Positions 53,347 to 62,855 are shown, numbered from the stretch's first letter. The stretch: DNA of 64,000 bases from JADJPO01 sp963828555 (GCA_963828555.1 CAWHEL010000002.1:1240001-1304000), one strand, 5' to 3'. Numbers and translations are program-made. The notes: generated from the sequence alone by a model not told the origin.

Positions 53347-53792
53347 AGCCCTACCTCCTTCGAGATCAGCTCGACGACGTCGGCCGGGGTGGCGGCAGAC
53401 AGCAGCGAGTCACGGAACGACTGGTGGATCAGCCTTCGGGCGAGCTTGGCCAGGATGGTCAGGTGCTCGGAGCCGCCGCCGTCCGGCGCGGCGATCATGA
53501 AGATCACGTTCGCGGGGCCGTCCTCGGCACCGAAGTCGACGCCACCGGGAACCCGGGCGAACCCGAGGGTCGGTTCGGTCACGTGGGGGGAGCGGCAGTG
53601 TGGGATGCCGATCCCGCCGGGCAGCCCGGTCGGCATCTGCTCCTCCCGGGCGCGGATGTCGGCCAGGAAGCCCTCGCGGTCGGTGACCCGGCCGGCCGCC
53701 ACAAGCCGGTCGGCGAGGATCCCGTTGATCTCTGTGCGGTCGGCTACCACGGCGTCCAGGACGACGAGGTCTTCGGTGATCAGTGCGCTCAT
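53343..53792 (-). CDS. PTS fructose subunit IIA
   Basis: The 149-residue protein is a mannitol/fructose-type IIA with the phosphohistidine in GGIGIPHCRSPHV. It takes phosphate from HPr and passes it to IIB. Its start and stop overlap fruK and the IIBC gene in ATGA fashion. Confidence 0.92.
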   Translation of the reverse strand: MSALITEDLVVLDAVVADRTEINGILADRLVAAGRVTDREGFLADIRAREEQMPTGLPGGIGIPHCRSPHVTEPTLGFARVPGGVDFGAEDGPANVIFMIAAPDGGGSEHLTILAKLARRLIHQSFRDSLLSAATPADVVELISKEVGL

Positions 53793-54757
53793 GCGGGGTC
53801 ACCCTCCAGGTGTCGACCCTCGTCGACATGGTCGTGAAGCGTCACCGCGATCGCGGCGACGTCGTCCGGGGCCGGCATCCGGCTTCCCGGCAGGCTGGTT
53901 GCGGCCGCGCCCCAGGCGAGCGCAGCGGTCAGGCAGTCGCGGGCCGAGGCTCCGGCGGCCGCCTGGGAGAGGTACCCGGCGAGAAGGGCGTCTCCGGCGC
54001 CCACCGTGCTCACCGGTGCGGCGATCCGGGCCTCGCCGTGGAGCGCGGTCTCGGCGTCGACCAGGACGGCGCCGGCGGCACCCAGGCTGGCCAGTACGGT
54101 GCCGACCCCGCGGCCCGCCAGCTCGCGGGCGGCCTCGACCACGGCGCCCAGGGTGGGAAGCGGGCGGCCGACGGCCTCGGCCAGTTCCTCGTGGTTCGGC
54201 TTGATCAGATCGGGAAGGGCTGCGCCGCTGCCGACCAGGACGGCCTGCATCGCCGCCCCGCTGGAGTCGATCGCCACGCGTGCGCCGGCGGCGTGCAGCG
54301 GCACGATCAGGTCGGCGTAGAAGGAGTCGGGGAGACCCCCGGGCAGGCTGCCGGAGCCGACCACCCAGGTGCCGGGGCCGGCCAGGGCCACCACGGCGTC
54401 GATCAGGGCCACTCGCTCGTCCTCGGTGAGCGTCGGCCCGGGCTCGTTGAGCTTGGTGGTGGTGCCGTCGGGCTCGGCGACGGTGATGTTGCTGCGGACG
54501 CTGCCCGCCACCGGCACGGCGCACACGATCACGCCGAGGCTGTCCAGCAGCTCGGCCAGCCGGGCGCCGTCCGGGCCGCCGAGCGGCAACACGGCGGTGG
54601 TGGTGATCCCGTGGGCGCTCAGCGCGCGGGAGACGTTGACGCCCTTGCCCCCCGGGTCGATCCGACCGCCGAGGGCTCGGTGGACCCCGCCGCGCACCAG
54701 CCGGTCCAGCTGCAGGGTGCGGTCCAGGCTGGGGTTGGGGGTCAGGGTGACGATCAT
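53789..54757 (-). CDS. fruK: 1-phosphofructokinase
   Basis: The 322-residue PfkB-family kinase begins MIVTLTPNPSLDRTLQL, has GGKGVNVSRALS (seen as GGRIDPGGKGVNVSRA) and the catalytic aspartate in STVGAGDALLAGYL. It turns fructose-1-phosphate into fructose-1,6-bisphosphate. It lies between the DeoR regulator and the IIA gene in the fructose operon. Confidence 0.93.
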   Translation of the reverse strand: MIVTLTPNPSLDRTLQLDRLVRGGVHRALGGRIDPGGKGVNVSRALSAHGITTTAVLPLGGPDGARLAELLDSLGVIVCAVPVAGSVRSNITVAEPDGTTTKLNEPGPTLTEDERVALIDAVVALAGPGTWVVGSGSLPGGLPDSFYADLIVPLHAAGARVAIDSSGAAMQAVLVGSGAALPDLIKPNHEELAEAVGRPLPTLGAVVEAARELAGRGVGTVLASLGAAGAVLVDAETALHGEARIAAPVSTVGAGDALLAGYLSQAAAGASARDCLTAALAWGAAATSLPGSRMPAPDDVAAIAVTLHDHVDEGRHLEGDPA

Positions 54758-55515
54758 GCTTGCACCACCTGAGGTCCGGCGTTGCCGATCTCGACTGCGA
54801 GTTCGGGGTCGAGCAGGGTGTCGGTGATCACGACGTCCACGTCGGACAGGTCGCCGAAGCGGGCGAAGTGGTCGGTGTGGAACTTGGTGTGGTCGGCGAG
54901 GACGATCCGCCGCCGCGAGGCCGTGATCATGGCCCGTTTGACGGCGGCCTCGTCCCGGTCGGGGGTGGTCAGCCCGTGCTGCACGGAAAGGCCGTTGGTG
55001 CCCAGGAAAGCGATGTCAACAAAGACATTGCCCAGCGCGTGGACCGCCCAATCGTCCACAGCTGCCAGCGTTCGGCCCCGGATACGGCCGCCGATCTGGT
55101 GCAGCGTGATGTTGCGCTTGTCGGCCAGCAGCATGGCCACGGCCAGGCCGTTGGTGACCACGGTCAGCTCGCGGTCGTCGGGGATCATCCGGGCCAGCTG
55201 AGCGGTGGTGGAGCCGGCGTCGAGCAGGATCGCGCCCTCCTCGGGCACCTCCGCCAGCGCCGCGCGAGCGATCCGCTGCTTCTCCTCGACGTGCTGGGAC
55301 TCCCGGTCGGCCAGGGCCGGCTCGAAGCTCAGTCGCTCGATCGGGATCGCACCGCCGTGGGTCCGGCGGACCAGACGCAGCCGCTCCAACGTGGTCAGGT
55401 CGCGGCGGATGGTCTCGGGCGTGACATCCAGCTCGACGGCGAGGGCGAGGACCTCGACCCGGCCCGTTGCGCGGGCTCGATCGACGATGGCCTGGTGTCG
55501 TTCGGTGGCATACAT
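54754..55515 (-). CDS. fruR: DeoR family regulator of the fructose operon
   Basis: The 253-residue protein begins MYATERHQAIVDRARATGRV with a DeoR helix-turn-helix (LALAVELDVTPETIRRDLTTL) and ends with the phosphosugar-binding domain (ILLDAGSTTAQLA, then TNGLAVAMLL). Its likely inducer is fructose-1-phosphate. The ATG at 55515 is the usual family start; the frame runs on to 55845 without support. It is first in the operon and probably represses its own promoter upstream. Confidence 0.9.
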   Translation of the reverse strand: MYATERHQAIVDRARATGRVEVLALAVELDVTPETIRRDLTTLERLRLVRRTHGGAIPIERLSFEPALADRESQHVEEKQRIARAALAEVPEEGAILLDAGSTTAQLARMIPDDRELTVVTNGLAVAMLLADKRNITLHQIGGRIRGRTLAAVDDWAVHALGNVFVDIAFLGTNGLSVQHGLTTPDRDEAAVKRAMITASRRRIVLADHTKFHTDHFARFGDLSDVDVVITDTLLDPELAVEIGNAGPQVVQA

Positions 55516-55573
55516 GACATCGTTGTCCAACCAATCGGGTGTCTGCTTTCCCCAGTATTGCTCGGACTTCCTG

Positions 55574-55634
55574 GGTCTGACAAGACCTTCGTGGACATAA
55601 TCGGGAACAAACACAGAAATACGGGTGTAAGATC
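55574..55634 (-). promoter_or_regulatory. Candidate promoter/operator region of the fructose operon
   Basis: This AT-rich stretch between the DeoR and MerR genes has the palindrome GGTCTGACAAGACC (55574-55587). On the minus strand TGTGTTTGTTCCCGATTATG follows, with possible promoter-like words. It is a candidate site for the DeoR regulator, not shown. Confidence 0.35.
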
Positions 55635-55780
55635 CTCCGGCGGCAGCAGAGGACCCGGCGCTGGTCGCGCGGGGTCTGCTAACGTCAAATTCGCCGCGGA
55701 GATCGTGGTCCGTGGGGGATTGAGCCAGGCGGACCGGAGGCACCCCTGCGCGGGGCTCGGTCGCGCTACGAAGGGGCACC

Positions 55781-56212
55781 GTGAACGCCGACCTCGCACC
55801 CATCGGGCGTGTGGCAGAGCGTGTGGGCCTCAGCCTGCGGACCATTCGGTACTACGACGAGATCGGATTGGTCACGCCGTCCGGCCGTACCGTGGGGGGT
55901 TTTCGGCTGTACAGCCCTTCGGATGTCGAACGACTGCTGTTGATCAAGCGCATGAAGCCGCTCGGGTACTCCCTGGAGGAGATGGCGGAGCTGCTGCAGC
56001 TCGTCGACGCCCTGGACGCCGCCGACTCGGTCGGCGACGTCCGGGCCAGGCTCCAGGAGTACACCGAGGCGGTCCACTCCAGGATCACCGATCTTCAGAC
56101 CCAGCTCGAGTACGCGCGCGAGTTCCATGAGCGGCTCGTGAACCTGGTTGTGCAGAAAGGTGTTCCCCGAGCGGGCGACCCGGAGTCCCGCGGCCCAGTG
56201 GAGCGCGCGTAG
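55781..56212 (+). CDS. MerR family transcriptional regulator
   Basis: The 143-residue protein has the MerR winged helix IGRVAERVGLSLRTIRYYDE with the wing GGFRLYSPSDVERL, and a C-terminal coiled coil. There are no conserved metal-binding cysteines, so a metal ligand is unlikely. The start is a GTG. It is followed by a strong palindrome at 56277-56297 and by the GH26-like gene, which it may control. Confidence 0.88.
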   Translation: MNADLAPIGRVAERVGLSLRTIRYYDEIGLVTPSGRTVGGFRLYSPSDVERLLLIKRMKPLGYSLEEMAELLQLVDALDAADSVGDVRARLQEYTEAVHSRITDLQTQLEYAREFHERLVNLVVQKGVPRAGDPESRGPVERA

Positions 56213-56276
56213 GTCGTGCATCGAGGGCGGCCACGCCCGCGGCGGCGGGTTCGGCGATGAGTTCACCTCCTGTCCT

Positions 56277-56297
56277 ACTCTCACGTAACGTGAGAGT
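56277..56297. promoter_or_regulatory. Perfect 21-base palindrome, MerR-type operator candidate
   Basis: ACTCTCACGT and ACGTGAGAGT flank a single central base. MerR regulators bind such dyads lying in a long promoter spacer. It sits 65 bases after the MerR stop and 76 bases before the GH26-like start. Potential promoter hexamers on both sides are weak. Confidence 0.6.
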
Positions 56298-56372
56298 TAG
56301 GTGGCCGCCAGGCTTGTGTGGCGGGCGGGCGCCGACTGACTGATCCGCTGCGAGCTGACGAGGTGTCACCCG

Positions 56373-57485
56373 ATGGGCGTTCGGGCGCTCAACAACCGAC
56401 GAACCGTCTCTGGGCGCCGTCCAGGGCTCCGGCTCCTCGGGCTGGCCGTGCTGGCGCTGGTGGTCGTCGCCCTGGTCGGGGGCCTGGTCGCCAACCGGCT
56501 GATCACCAATGCGCCTGAGCCCTCGTCGTCCACGGCCGCCGGATCCTCTCCCGCGGGGCGCTGGTGGTCGGGCGCCGCCAGCGACGAGGCGGCCGACGGC
56601 AGGTTCGGTGAGTGGAGGGGCTCCCCGGTGGCGATCGGCGGTACCTGGGACAACGGCAACAAGGAACAGATCGAGATGCGCACGATCTGCCCCGGCGGTC
56701 CCTGGGCCAACTGGGACCAGCGCCTGGACATCGCGATCGGGGCCATCGACGTGGATGCCGGTGAAAGCTGGAGCGCAGCCGCCGGCGGCGCCTATGTCGA
56801 GCGGTGGCGGGCCCACCTGCAGCGGCTCGCGGAGTGCTGGGGCGCGCGGGACCCCGCACTGGTGTACATCCGTTTCGCCCACGAGATGAACCTGCCCCAG
56901 AAGTGGCGGGTACATGCGGGCGAAGAGGCCGACTTCGTCAAGGCGATCACCCTCTACTCGGACCTGCGGTACGAGATCATCCCCAGCGCGAAGATCGTCC
57001 TATGCCCGAACGATGGAACCAGTCCCGAGCTCATGGGCCTCGACGTCCGTCGACTGTGGCCGGGCAAAGACGCCCAGGGGCGGCCGGTCGCCGACCTGTA
57101 CGCCGTCGACTCCTACAACCAGGCCCCCCATGTCAACGACCCGGCGAGCTTCACCAAGAAGATCAACGCCTCCTACGACAACGGGGCACCGCTCGGCATC
57201 GAGAAGCACCGGCAGTTCGCCGAGGCGAACGGCGTGCCCTTCGCCGTCCCGGAGTGGAGCAACAGCGGGGACCCGCAGGCCACCTTCGGTGGGGGCGAGT
57301 CACCTCTGTACATCAGGGAGTTCAACAGCTGGGTCCGGGCGCACGCGGGTGACCCCTCCGACCCGAAGCCTGGGCAGGTGCTCTACGAGATCCACTTCAA
57401 TCTGTGGGAGCAGTTCCGCTTCTGGCCCGAAACACAACAGCCCCAGACAGCCGACGTCTACCGAACCCTGCCCTGGGGTCGATGA
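56373..57485 (+). CDS. GH26-like secreted glycoside hydrolase
   Basis: The 370-residue protein has a signal anchor (LRLLGLAVLALVVVALVGG) and a short linker. The catalytic region has VYIRFAHEMNLPQKW, with the acid/base Glu in HEMN as in GH26 mannanases, and a second candidate glutamate in AVPEWSNSGD. It probably cleaves a mannan or other beta-glucan at the cell surface. The fit to GH26 is by motif, with moderate similarity only. Confidence 0.75.
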   Translation: MGVRALNNRRTVSGRRPGLRLLGLAVLALVVVALVGGLVANRLITNAPEPSSSTAAGSSPAGRWWSGAASDEAADGRFGEWRGSPVAIGGTWDNGNKEQIEMRTICPGGPWANWDQRLDIAIGAIDVDAGESWSAAAGGAYVERWRAHLQRLAECWGARDPALVYIRFAHEMNLPQKWRVHAGEEADFVKAITLYSDLRYEIIPSAKIVLCPNDGTSPELMGLDVRRLWPGKDAQGRPVADLYAVDSYNQAPHVNDPASFTKKINASYDNGAPLGIEKHRQFAEANGVPFAVPEWSNSGDPQATFGGGESPLYIREFNSWVRAHAGDPSDPKPGQVLYEIHFNLWEQFRFWPETQQPQTADVYRTLPWGR

Positions 57486-57508
57486 GCCCCGGTCTCGGAG
57501 CGGGTCGT

Positions 57509-58831
57509 TCAGGCCAGCGCGAAGTAGCGCAGCCACACGTAGAGACTGGACAGGGTGATCGTGACCACGGTGACGGGGATGCCGTAGCGGGCGAAGCGCC
57601 AGAAGCTGATCGGATGACCGGCTTGGGCGGCGATTCCCGCGACGACGACGTTGGCGGCAGCGCCGATGAGGGTGGCGTTCCCGCCCAGGTCGGCTCCGAG
57701 GGCCAGGGCCCACCAGAGCACATCGGCTGAGGCGCCGTCCGCGACGGGCTCCCCGGCGGCGACCAGGTCGGCGACGATCGGGCTCATGGTGGTGACGTAG
57801 GGGATGTTGTCGACCAGGGCGGAGAGCAGGGCCGACCCCCAGATCAGGCCCTGCGCTGCGAGCAGCTGGTCGTCCGCGACGGCCTCGGTCAGCGCACCGG
57901 ACACGGTGCTGATCACCGCGGTGTTCACCAGCGCGCCGACCATCACGAACAGCCCGGCGAAGAAGACCAGGGTCGGCCACTCCACATCTGCGATCACCTC
58001 GTGGGTGGGTAGCCGGGAAGCGGCGAGCAGAGCCAGACCGCCGATCAGGGCGGGGACGGCGGGCTCGACGTGCAGCACGGTGTGCAGCACGAACGTGACG
58101 GTGACGACGCCAAGCACGAACAGGCTGATCGCCAGCAACCGCGGGTCACGGATCGCGTCGCGGGGTCGCAGCTCGGCCGTCTCCGGGTTCCCGTGCGGAT
58201 CGGCCGCGGGGCCGGTCGCCCGCAGGTCTTGCCGGAAGAGAACCCGGCACGTGGCCAGGAAGACGGCCATCAGGACGACGACGAACGGTGCGAGGTGGAT
58301 CAGGAAATCGGTGTAGGAGAGCCCGGCCCGCGCGGCGATGATGATGTTCGGCGGGTCGCCCACCAGGGTCGCGGTTCCGCCGATGTTGGAGCTCATGGCC
58401 TCAGCCACCAGGAACGGCACGGGAGGAAGGCCCAGGCGCCGGCAGATCGCAATCGTGACCGGGGCGACCAGCAGCACAGTGGTGACGTTGTCGAGCAGGG
58501 CCGAGGCGACGGCGGTGATCAGCACCAGGATGGTCAGCAGCCGGAACGGTCGCCCCTGGGCGCGCCGAGCGGCCCAGACGGCGAGGTACTCGAAGGCACC
58601 GGTGCGTTGGATCACGGCGACGATCAGCATCATGCCCAGCAGGAGCGCCAGCACGCTCCAATCGATCCCGGTGGGCTCGGAGTAGAACGCGCGCTCAGGA
58701 TCGGTGGCCCCGATCAGCACCATGGCCACCGCGCCCCCAACCGCTGCCGCGACCCGGGACACCCGATCGGAGGCGATCAGCGCGTAGGTGATCGTGAAAA
58801 CGACCACCGCGGCCCACCCGGTGACGCTCAC
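57509..58831 (-). CDS. Ion transporter superfamily protein (ArsB/NhaD/SLC13-like)
   Basis: The 440-residue protein has about 11-12 membrane helices. Motifs include LLDNVTTVLLVAPVTIAICR, SNIGGTATLVGDPPNIIIA and LGADLGGNATLIGAAANVV, the two re-entrant loops with NxT and GDP/N motifs of this superfamily. Substrates in the family include arsenite, sodium/proton and dicarboxylates; none can be chosen here. The GTG at 58831 follows GGAGG; the frame extends to 58954 without support. Confidence 0.85.
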   Translation of the reverse strand: MSVTGWAAVVVFTITYALIASDRVSRVAAAVGGAVAMVLIGATDPERAFYSEPTGIDWSVLALLLGMMLIVAVIQRTGAFEYLAVWAARRAQGRPFRLLTILVLITAVASALLDNVTTVLLVAPVTIAICRRLGLPPVPFLVAEAMSSNIGGTATLVGDPPNIIIAARAGLSYTDFLIHLAPFVVVLMAVFLATCRVLFRQDLRATGPAADPHGNPETAELRPRDAIRDPRLLAISLFVLGVVTVTFVLHTVLHVEPAVPALIGGLALLAASRLPTHEVIADVEWPTLVFFAGLFVMVGALVNTAVISTVSGALTEAVADDQLLAAQGLIWGSALLSALVDNIPYVTTMSPIVADLVAAGEPVADGASADVLWWALALGADLGGNATLIGAAANVVVAGIAAQAGHPISFWRFARYGIPVTVVTITLSSLYVWLRYFALA

Positions 58832-58998
58832 CGCCGGACCTCCGGGACAGTGGCGGCTGACAGGACGGTGACGACAGGCTGAAGAAGGCGATGGTGCACC
58901 ACGAAGGCTCCTGAGGGTCGACGACAGCAGTCGCCGACCAGCGCTTCCCGGCACACCTGGGTCCAGGGTAGGTCGTCAACCCTCGGTCGGCATGCTGG

Positions 58999-59032
58999 AG
59001 CTGATCCGCGGCGGACCGGCTGCCGATCAGCT
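58999..59032 (-). terminator. Weak hairpin at the end of the 59027 gene
   Basis: AGCTGATC and GATCAGCT arms enclose 18 bases and overlap the stop of the membrane protein gene. It is a possible terminator of modest strength. Confidence 0.35.
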
Positions 59033-59701
59033 GCGCGGCGGTTCGTAGCTCGACGTCGGCGGGGCGGGAGGCGGCGGTGCGCCGGGCTGCTGGGCGCCGG
59101 GCTCGGGCGGCTCCGGGAGGTCGGTGGGCGGTCCGTCGGTCGGCGGATGGCTCGGCTGCGGGTACGCCGTCGACGCCGGTCGCTTGGCGGCGCGGTAGCG
59201 GATCAGGCCCCAGATGAAGAGCCAGGCACCGACCACACCGGTGAGGAAGGGCAGCACGAACGCCGCGGCCACAGACAGTCCGAGGCCCCGGGCCACCCGG
59301 TCGGCCATGCCGCGGTCCACCAGCAGGGAGTCCACACCGGTGCAGGTGACGGTGTGGTCGCCGGTCGCTGAAGCCGTGAACTGGTAGGCCTCGCGCCATT
59401 CGGCCCCGTTGATGCTCACCGTCGTGCCCGTGGACGGGGTGAGGGTGATCGCCGCCCCGTTCGGCCCGGTGACTGCGCAGGAGGTCGGTGCGCTCGACTG
59501 GGCGCCGTCGATGAAGAGCACCACCTGCTGGCCGCCGTCCAGCGGGGCCTTGCCGCCCGGGGGCAGGCGGTCGAGGTCTCCGATCGGGCCGAGGGTGGAG
59601 AGCAGGCCGAAGACCAGAGCCAGCACGAAGATCAGCGGTGAGACGACGGCGAACAGGATGCCGCCCCAGACCATCCGTTTGACACCCCGATGGAAAGCCA
59701 T
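59027..59701 (-). CDS. Hypothetical membrane protein
   Basis: The 224-residue protein has two membrane helices, GGILFAVVSPLIFVLALVF near the start and VAAAFVLPFLTGVVGAWLFI near residue 150. An extracellular domain between them has two cysteines (SCAVTG and VTCTGVD), perhaps disulfide-bonded. The C-terminus is proline-rich and inside the cell. No known domain was recognised. The ATG at 59701 is placed just before the first helix. Confidence 0.75.
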   Translation of the reverse strand: MAFHRGVKRMVWGGILFAVVSPLIFVLALVFGLLSTLGPIGDLDRLPPGGKAPLDGGQQVVLFIDGAQSSAPTSCAVTGPNGAAITLTPSTGTTVSINGAEWREAYQFTASATGDHTVTCTGVDSLLVDRGMADRVARGLGLSVAAAFVLPFLTGVVGAWLFIWGLIRYRAAKRPASTAYPQPSHPPTDGPPTDLPEPPEPGAQQPGAPPPPAPPTSSYEPPRS

Positions 59702-59739
59702 GGACCGCAAAATACTCGCCCTGGGGCCGGCCCGGCCGG

Positions 59740-61338
59740 TCAGAGGGTGTCGGCTGCCTTGGCGCGCCGTCCGCGGCGTCCTCGGGCCGGCCCCGCCTCG
59801 GCGTCCGCCAGGGGGCTGGCATCGAAGCTCTGCCACAGCCCGCCGAGAGGCGCGTACACCCAGGACGGCACGTACTCGCCCGCGTAGACGATCTCGCGGC
59901 AGAGCTGCTCGGCCTCGAAGGGGGCGATCAGGCGCTCGTCGAGCAGGTCCAGCCGCTCGGCCGATTCCAGCTCGGACCGGTAGGCGTCGATCAGCTGCCG
60001 GCGCGCGGCCCGGCTCCAGGCGTCCACGGCGTCAGTGAGGGTGAAACCGGTGCCCTTGTCCACCACCCGCGCCACGTGGTCCAGGCTGCGCAGCAGCCGG
60101 GCGATGTCGCGCGCCGCGGGCTGCAGGGGCTGGCCGACGCTCAGCCCCCGGACCTCGACCACGGGATTGGGGTGGAAGTCGACCACGACCAGCCCACCGG
60201 GCCAGCGCAGGATCTGGCCCACGTGCAGATCGCCGTGCACCCGCTGCACCTGCACCGCCGGTCCGCCCGCCTCGACCTCGGCGGCCACGGTCTCGAGGCT
60301 GTCCACGATGGCCGAGAGCGCCTCGAGCCGGGGCAGGAAGACGTCGGCGACACCCTCCAGCTCGCCGGCACGGGCGATGTCCGCGGCGGCCTCGACCCGC
60401 TCCCGCGCCGCGCTGTGCCAGGCCCGGATCAGATCGGGCGGCGCGGGCGCGGTGGGCTCGGGGATCACCGAGGAGGCGGTGGCCAGGGCAAGGTGCAGCT
60501 TGGCCGCTGTCCTGCCCAGCCGGGCCGGGAAGTCGGCCACCCACGGATCGGGCCGGGCCGGAGGCCCCGGGGGCACCACGCCGAGGGCCCGTTGGGTCAG
60601 GTCGACGCACCAGTCCCAGCCGTCCCGGGCGCGGGGAAGGTACTTGGTCGCCCAGGCGATCGGGATCTCACGCCCGCTGGGCGCCGTCCAGAGCAGCATG
60701 CCGTGGGTCTCGGGCACCTCGAGGTGCTCGACGGCGTCGAGGTGGGTCAGGGTGCGCGGCGCCTCGTGATCGGCGTCGATCACGTCACGGACCCAGGTCA
60801 CCACGACGCGCTCGCCGACCACGACCGAATTGGCGTCGCCGTCGGTGATCGGTCGCTCGCCGCGTGCCTCGGGCGGCGGGACCAGGCGGACGACGCGGAA
60901 GCCCGGCACCGGCGGGATCACCTCGTGCCGCAGGAGATCGACGAAGGCCTCGGCGATCCCCTCGTCGTCCTCCTCGTCCTCGTCCTCGTGCACCGGGTGG
61001 CCCTCGACGGCGGGTACCGGGTCGGGCGGAACGGGATGGTCCGGATCGGGCTCGTCCTCCGGGCCGGTGGTCTGGTTGTCGGGTCGCTGCCGGGCGGCGG
61101 CGCGGGCGTGCACCAGGGTCCGGGCTGCCGCCAGGTCGTTCTGGGAGAGTCCCCAGGCCGGGGTGGCGGCGGCGAAGATGTGCTCGGGGCGGGCGATGAA
61201 TCCGGAGCCGGAACCTCCTGGAGCGCGCTCCACGGTGACCGCACAGGTGAGGTCGAGGGGGTACTGCCACTCGGTGGGTTCCGGAGTCGACGACGCGGCC
61301 TGGGAGTCAGACTCCCGAGCGGGCAGCTCGTTACTCAC
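59740..61338 (-). CDS. Maltokinase-like kinase (maltokinase or glucosamine kinase)
   Basis: The 532-residue protein has the aminoglycoside-phosphotransferase-like fold of maltokinases. The catalytic loop is VHGDLHVGQILR, followed by DFHPNPVVEV, and the C-terminal WVYAPLGG is maltokinase-like. The N-terminal cap has an acidic insertion (HEDEDEEDDEG) near residue 150. It may phosphorylate maltose (GlgE pathway) or glucosamine; the GlgE and TreS genes are absent here. The GTG at 61338 has GGGAGG 6 bases upstream. Confidence 0.8.
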   Translation of the reverse strand: MSNELPARESDSQAASSTPEPTEWQYPLDLTCAVTVERAPGGSGSGFIARPEHIFAAATPAWGLSQNDLAAARTLVHARAAARQRPDNQTTGPEDEPDPDHPVPPDPVPAVEGHPVHEDEDEEDDEGIAEAFVDLLRHEVIPPVPGFRVVRLVPPPEARGERPITDGDANSVVVGERVVVTWVRDVIDADHEAPRTLTHLDAVEHLEVPETHGMLLWTAPSGREIPIAWATKYLPRARDGWDWCVDLTQRALGVVPPGPPARPDPWVADFPARLGRTAAKLHLALATASSVIPEPTAPAPPDLIRAWHSAARERVEAAADIARAGELEGVADVFLPRLEALSAIVDSLETVAAEVEAGGPAVQVQRVHGDLHVGQILRWPGGLVVVDFHPNPVVEVRGLSVGQPLQPAARDIARLLRSLDHVARVVDKGTGFTLTDAVDAWSRAARRQLIDAYRSELESAERLDLLDERLIAPFEAEQLCREIVYAGEYVPSWVYAPLGGLWQSFDASPLADAEAGPARGRRGRRAKAADTL

Positions 61339-61493
61339 GGACAACCTCCCGTCACCCCGCGCTGACGCTACCGCGCTTCGCGTTGTCACACATAGAGTCC
61401 GTGTCGGTGATTTCGCCATCTTCACGGATCTGCGTGCACCCGTCGTGATTGCCTGAACAGGCCAACGTTCGAGCTCTTGGAAAGGAGCCCGCT

Positions 61494-62759
61494 GTGCCCT
61501 CCGCAGCTCACCTCCCCGCTCACCTCCCGGCGCAGCCCTTGGATGCGCTCGGTGGGCCGTCGGCCGCCTGGCTGCTCGGGGAGGCGGATCGCCTGCTCAG
61601 CGGGGCCACAGCGTCGCGTGCCGAGGCCGGCGGGTTCGGTTGGCTGGACGCCGCTGGTCGCCTCGACCCGACCCGCGGCCGCCCGTTGTGGATCACCACC
61701 CGCATGGTGCACTGCTTCGCGATGGGCCATCTGCTCGGCCGGCCCGGGGATGCGGCCCTGATCGACCACGGCGTGGCGGCGCTCCGTGGTGAGTATCACG
61801 ACGCCGAACGCGGCGGTTGGCACGCCGATCCGGACGCCCCGGCGTCCGCCGGGCCCGAACTGCGTGGCGCCTACGGCCACGCGTTCGTGGTGCTGGCGGG
61901 CGCAAGCGCGACCCTGGCCGGGCGCCCGGGCGGGCGCGAGCTGCTCGCCGAGGCGCTCGTCGTCCAGGAGAGGTACTTCTGGGACGAGGCGGCCGGTGCG
62001 GTGGTCGAGGAGTGGGACGCCACCTGGACCACGTGCGATCCGTACCGCGGGGCGAACGCCAACATGCACACGACCGAGGCCTACCTGGCGGCCTCCGACG
62101 CGACCGGGGACCCGCTCTGGCGGGGCCGGGCGCTGCGGATCGCCACTCGGATCATCGACCAGGGTGCGCGTGGGCACGACTGGAGGGTGCCGGAGCACTT
62201 CGACGCCTCCTGGACCGAGCTGCCCGAGTACAACCGGGACGCCCCGGCGCACCCGTTCCGCCCGTACGGCGCCACCCCCGGGCACGGCCTGGAGTGGGCG
62301 CGGCTGCTGCTGCACCTCGAGGCCGGTCTGACGGCGGACGGCGCGGCGGCGCCGGAGTGGCTGCGGCCCGCGGCAGTGGCGCTGTTCGATCGCGCGATGG
62401 CCGATGCCTGGGACGAGGCCCATGGCGGCCTGTGCTACACCACCGACTGGGACGGCACCCCGGTGGTCGAGCAGCACTTCCACTGGGTGCTCTGCGAGGG
62501 GATGGCTACGGCGGCGCTGCTGCACCGGGTCAGCAGCGAGGCCCGGTTTGCCGACTGGTACCGGCGGATGTGGGACTACGCCCAAGCGGTGTTCCTCGAC
62601 CCGGCGGTGCCAGGCTGGCAGCACGAGGTGCACCCGGACGGAGCGCCGTCCACCGTGACCTGGACCGGTCGCCCGGACACCTACCACGCCCTCCAGGCAT
62701 GCCTCATCCCCCTGCTCCCCCTCGCCCCCTGCTTCACCGCCGCCCTCGCCACCCCCTGA
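61494..62759 (+). CDS. N-acylglucosamine 2-epimerase (AGE) family isomerase
   Basis: The 421-residue protein is an alpha/alpha-barrel epimerase or isomerase. Catalytic histidines lie in TTRMVHCFAMGHLLG, NANMHTTEAYLAA and EQHFHWVLCEGMATAAL, with WQHEVHPDGAP late in the chain. This arrangement fits AGE-like and mannose/sulfoquinovose isomerases (YihS type). The GTG at 61494 follows AAGGAG; the frame extends to 61449. It is divergent from the maltokinase-like gene, so both may serve sugar use. Confidence 0.87.
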   Translation: MPSAAHLPAHLPAQPLDALGGPSAAWLLGEADRLLSGATASRAEAGGFGWLDAAGRLDPTRGRPLWITTRMVHCFAMGHLLGRPGDAALIDHGVAALRGEYHDAERGGWHADPDAPASAGPELRGAYGHAFVVLAGASATLAGRPGGRELLAEALVVQERYFWDEAAGAVVEEWDATWTTCDPYRGANANMHTTEAYLAASDATGDPLWRGRALRIATRIIDQGARGHDWRVPEHFDASWTELPEYNRDAPAHPFRPYGATPGHGLEWARLLLHLEAGLTADGAAAPEWLRPAAVALFDRAMADAWDEAHGGLCYTTDWDGTPVVEQHFHWVLCEGMATAALLHRVSSEARFADWYRRMWDYAQAVFLDPAVPGWQHEVHPDGAPSTVTWTGRPDTYHALQACLIPLLPLAPCFTAALATP

Positions 62760-62769
62760 CCCCGGCGCC

Positions 62770-62855
62770 AAACCGTGCTCATGCTCCGCAGGTGCCCATA
62801 TGGAAGCGTTTACACGCGTCAAAACATGTACCCCCGCGGAGCATGAGCGCGGTTT
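62770..62855. repeat. GGAGCATGAGC hairpin repeat, copy B
   Basis: The left arm AAACCGTGCTCATGCTCCGC pairs with the right arm GCGGAGCATGAGCGCGGTTT with one mismatch, around a mostly unpaired middle. It lies between the AGE gene and the peptidase S51 gene, which converge. Confidence 0.8.
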
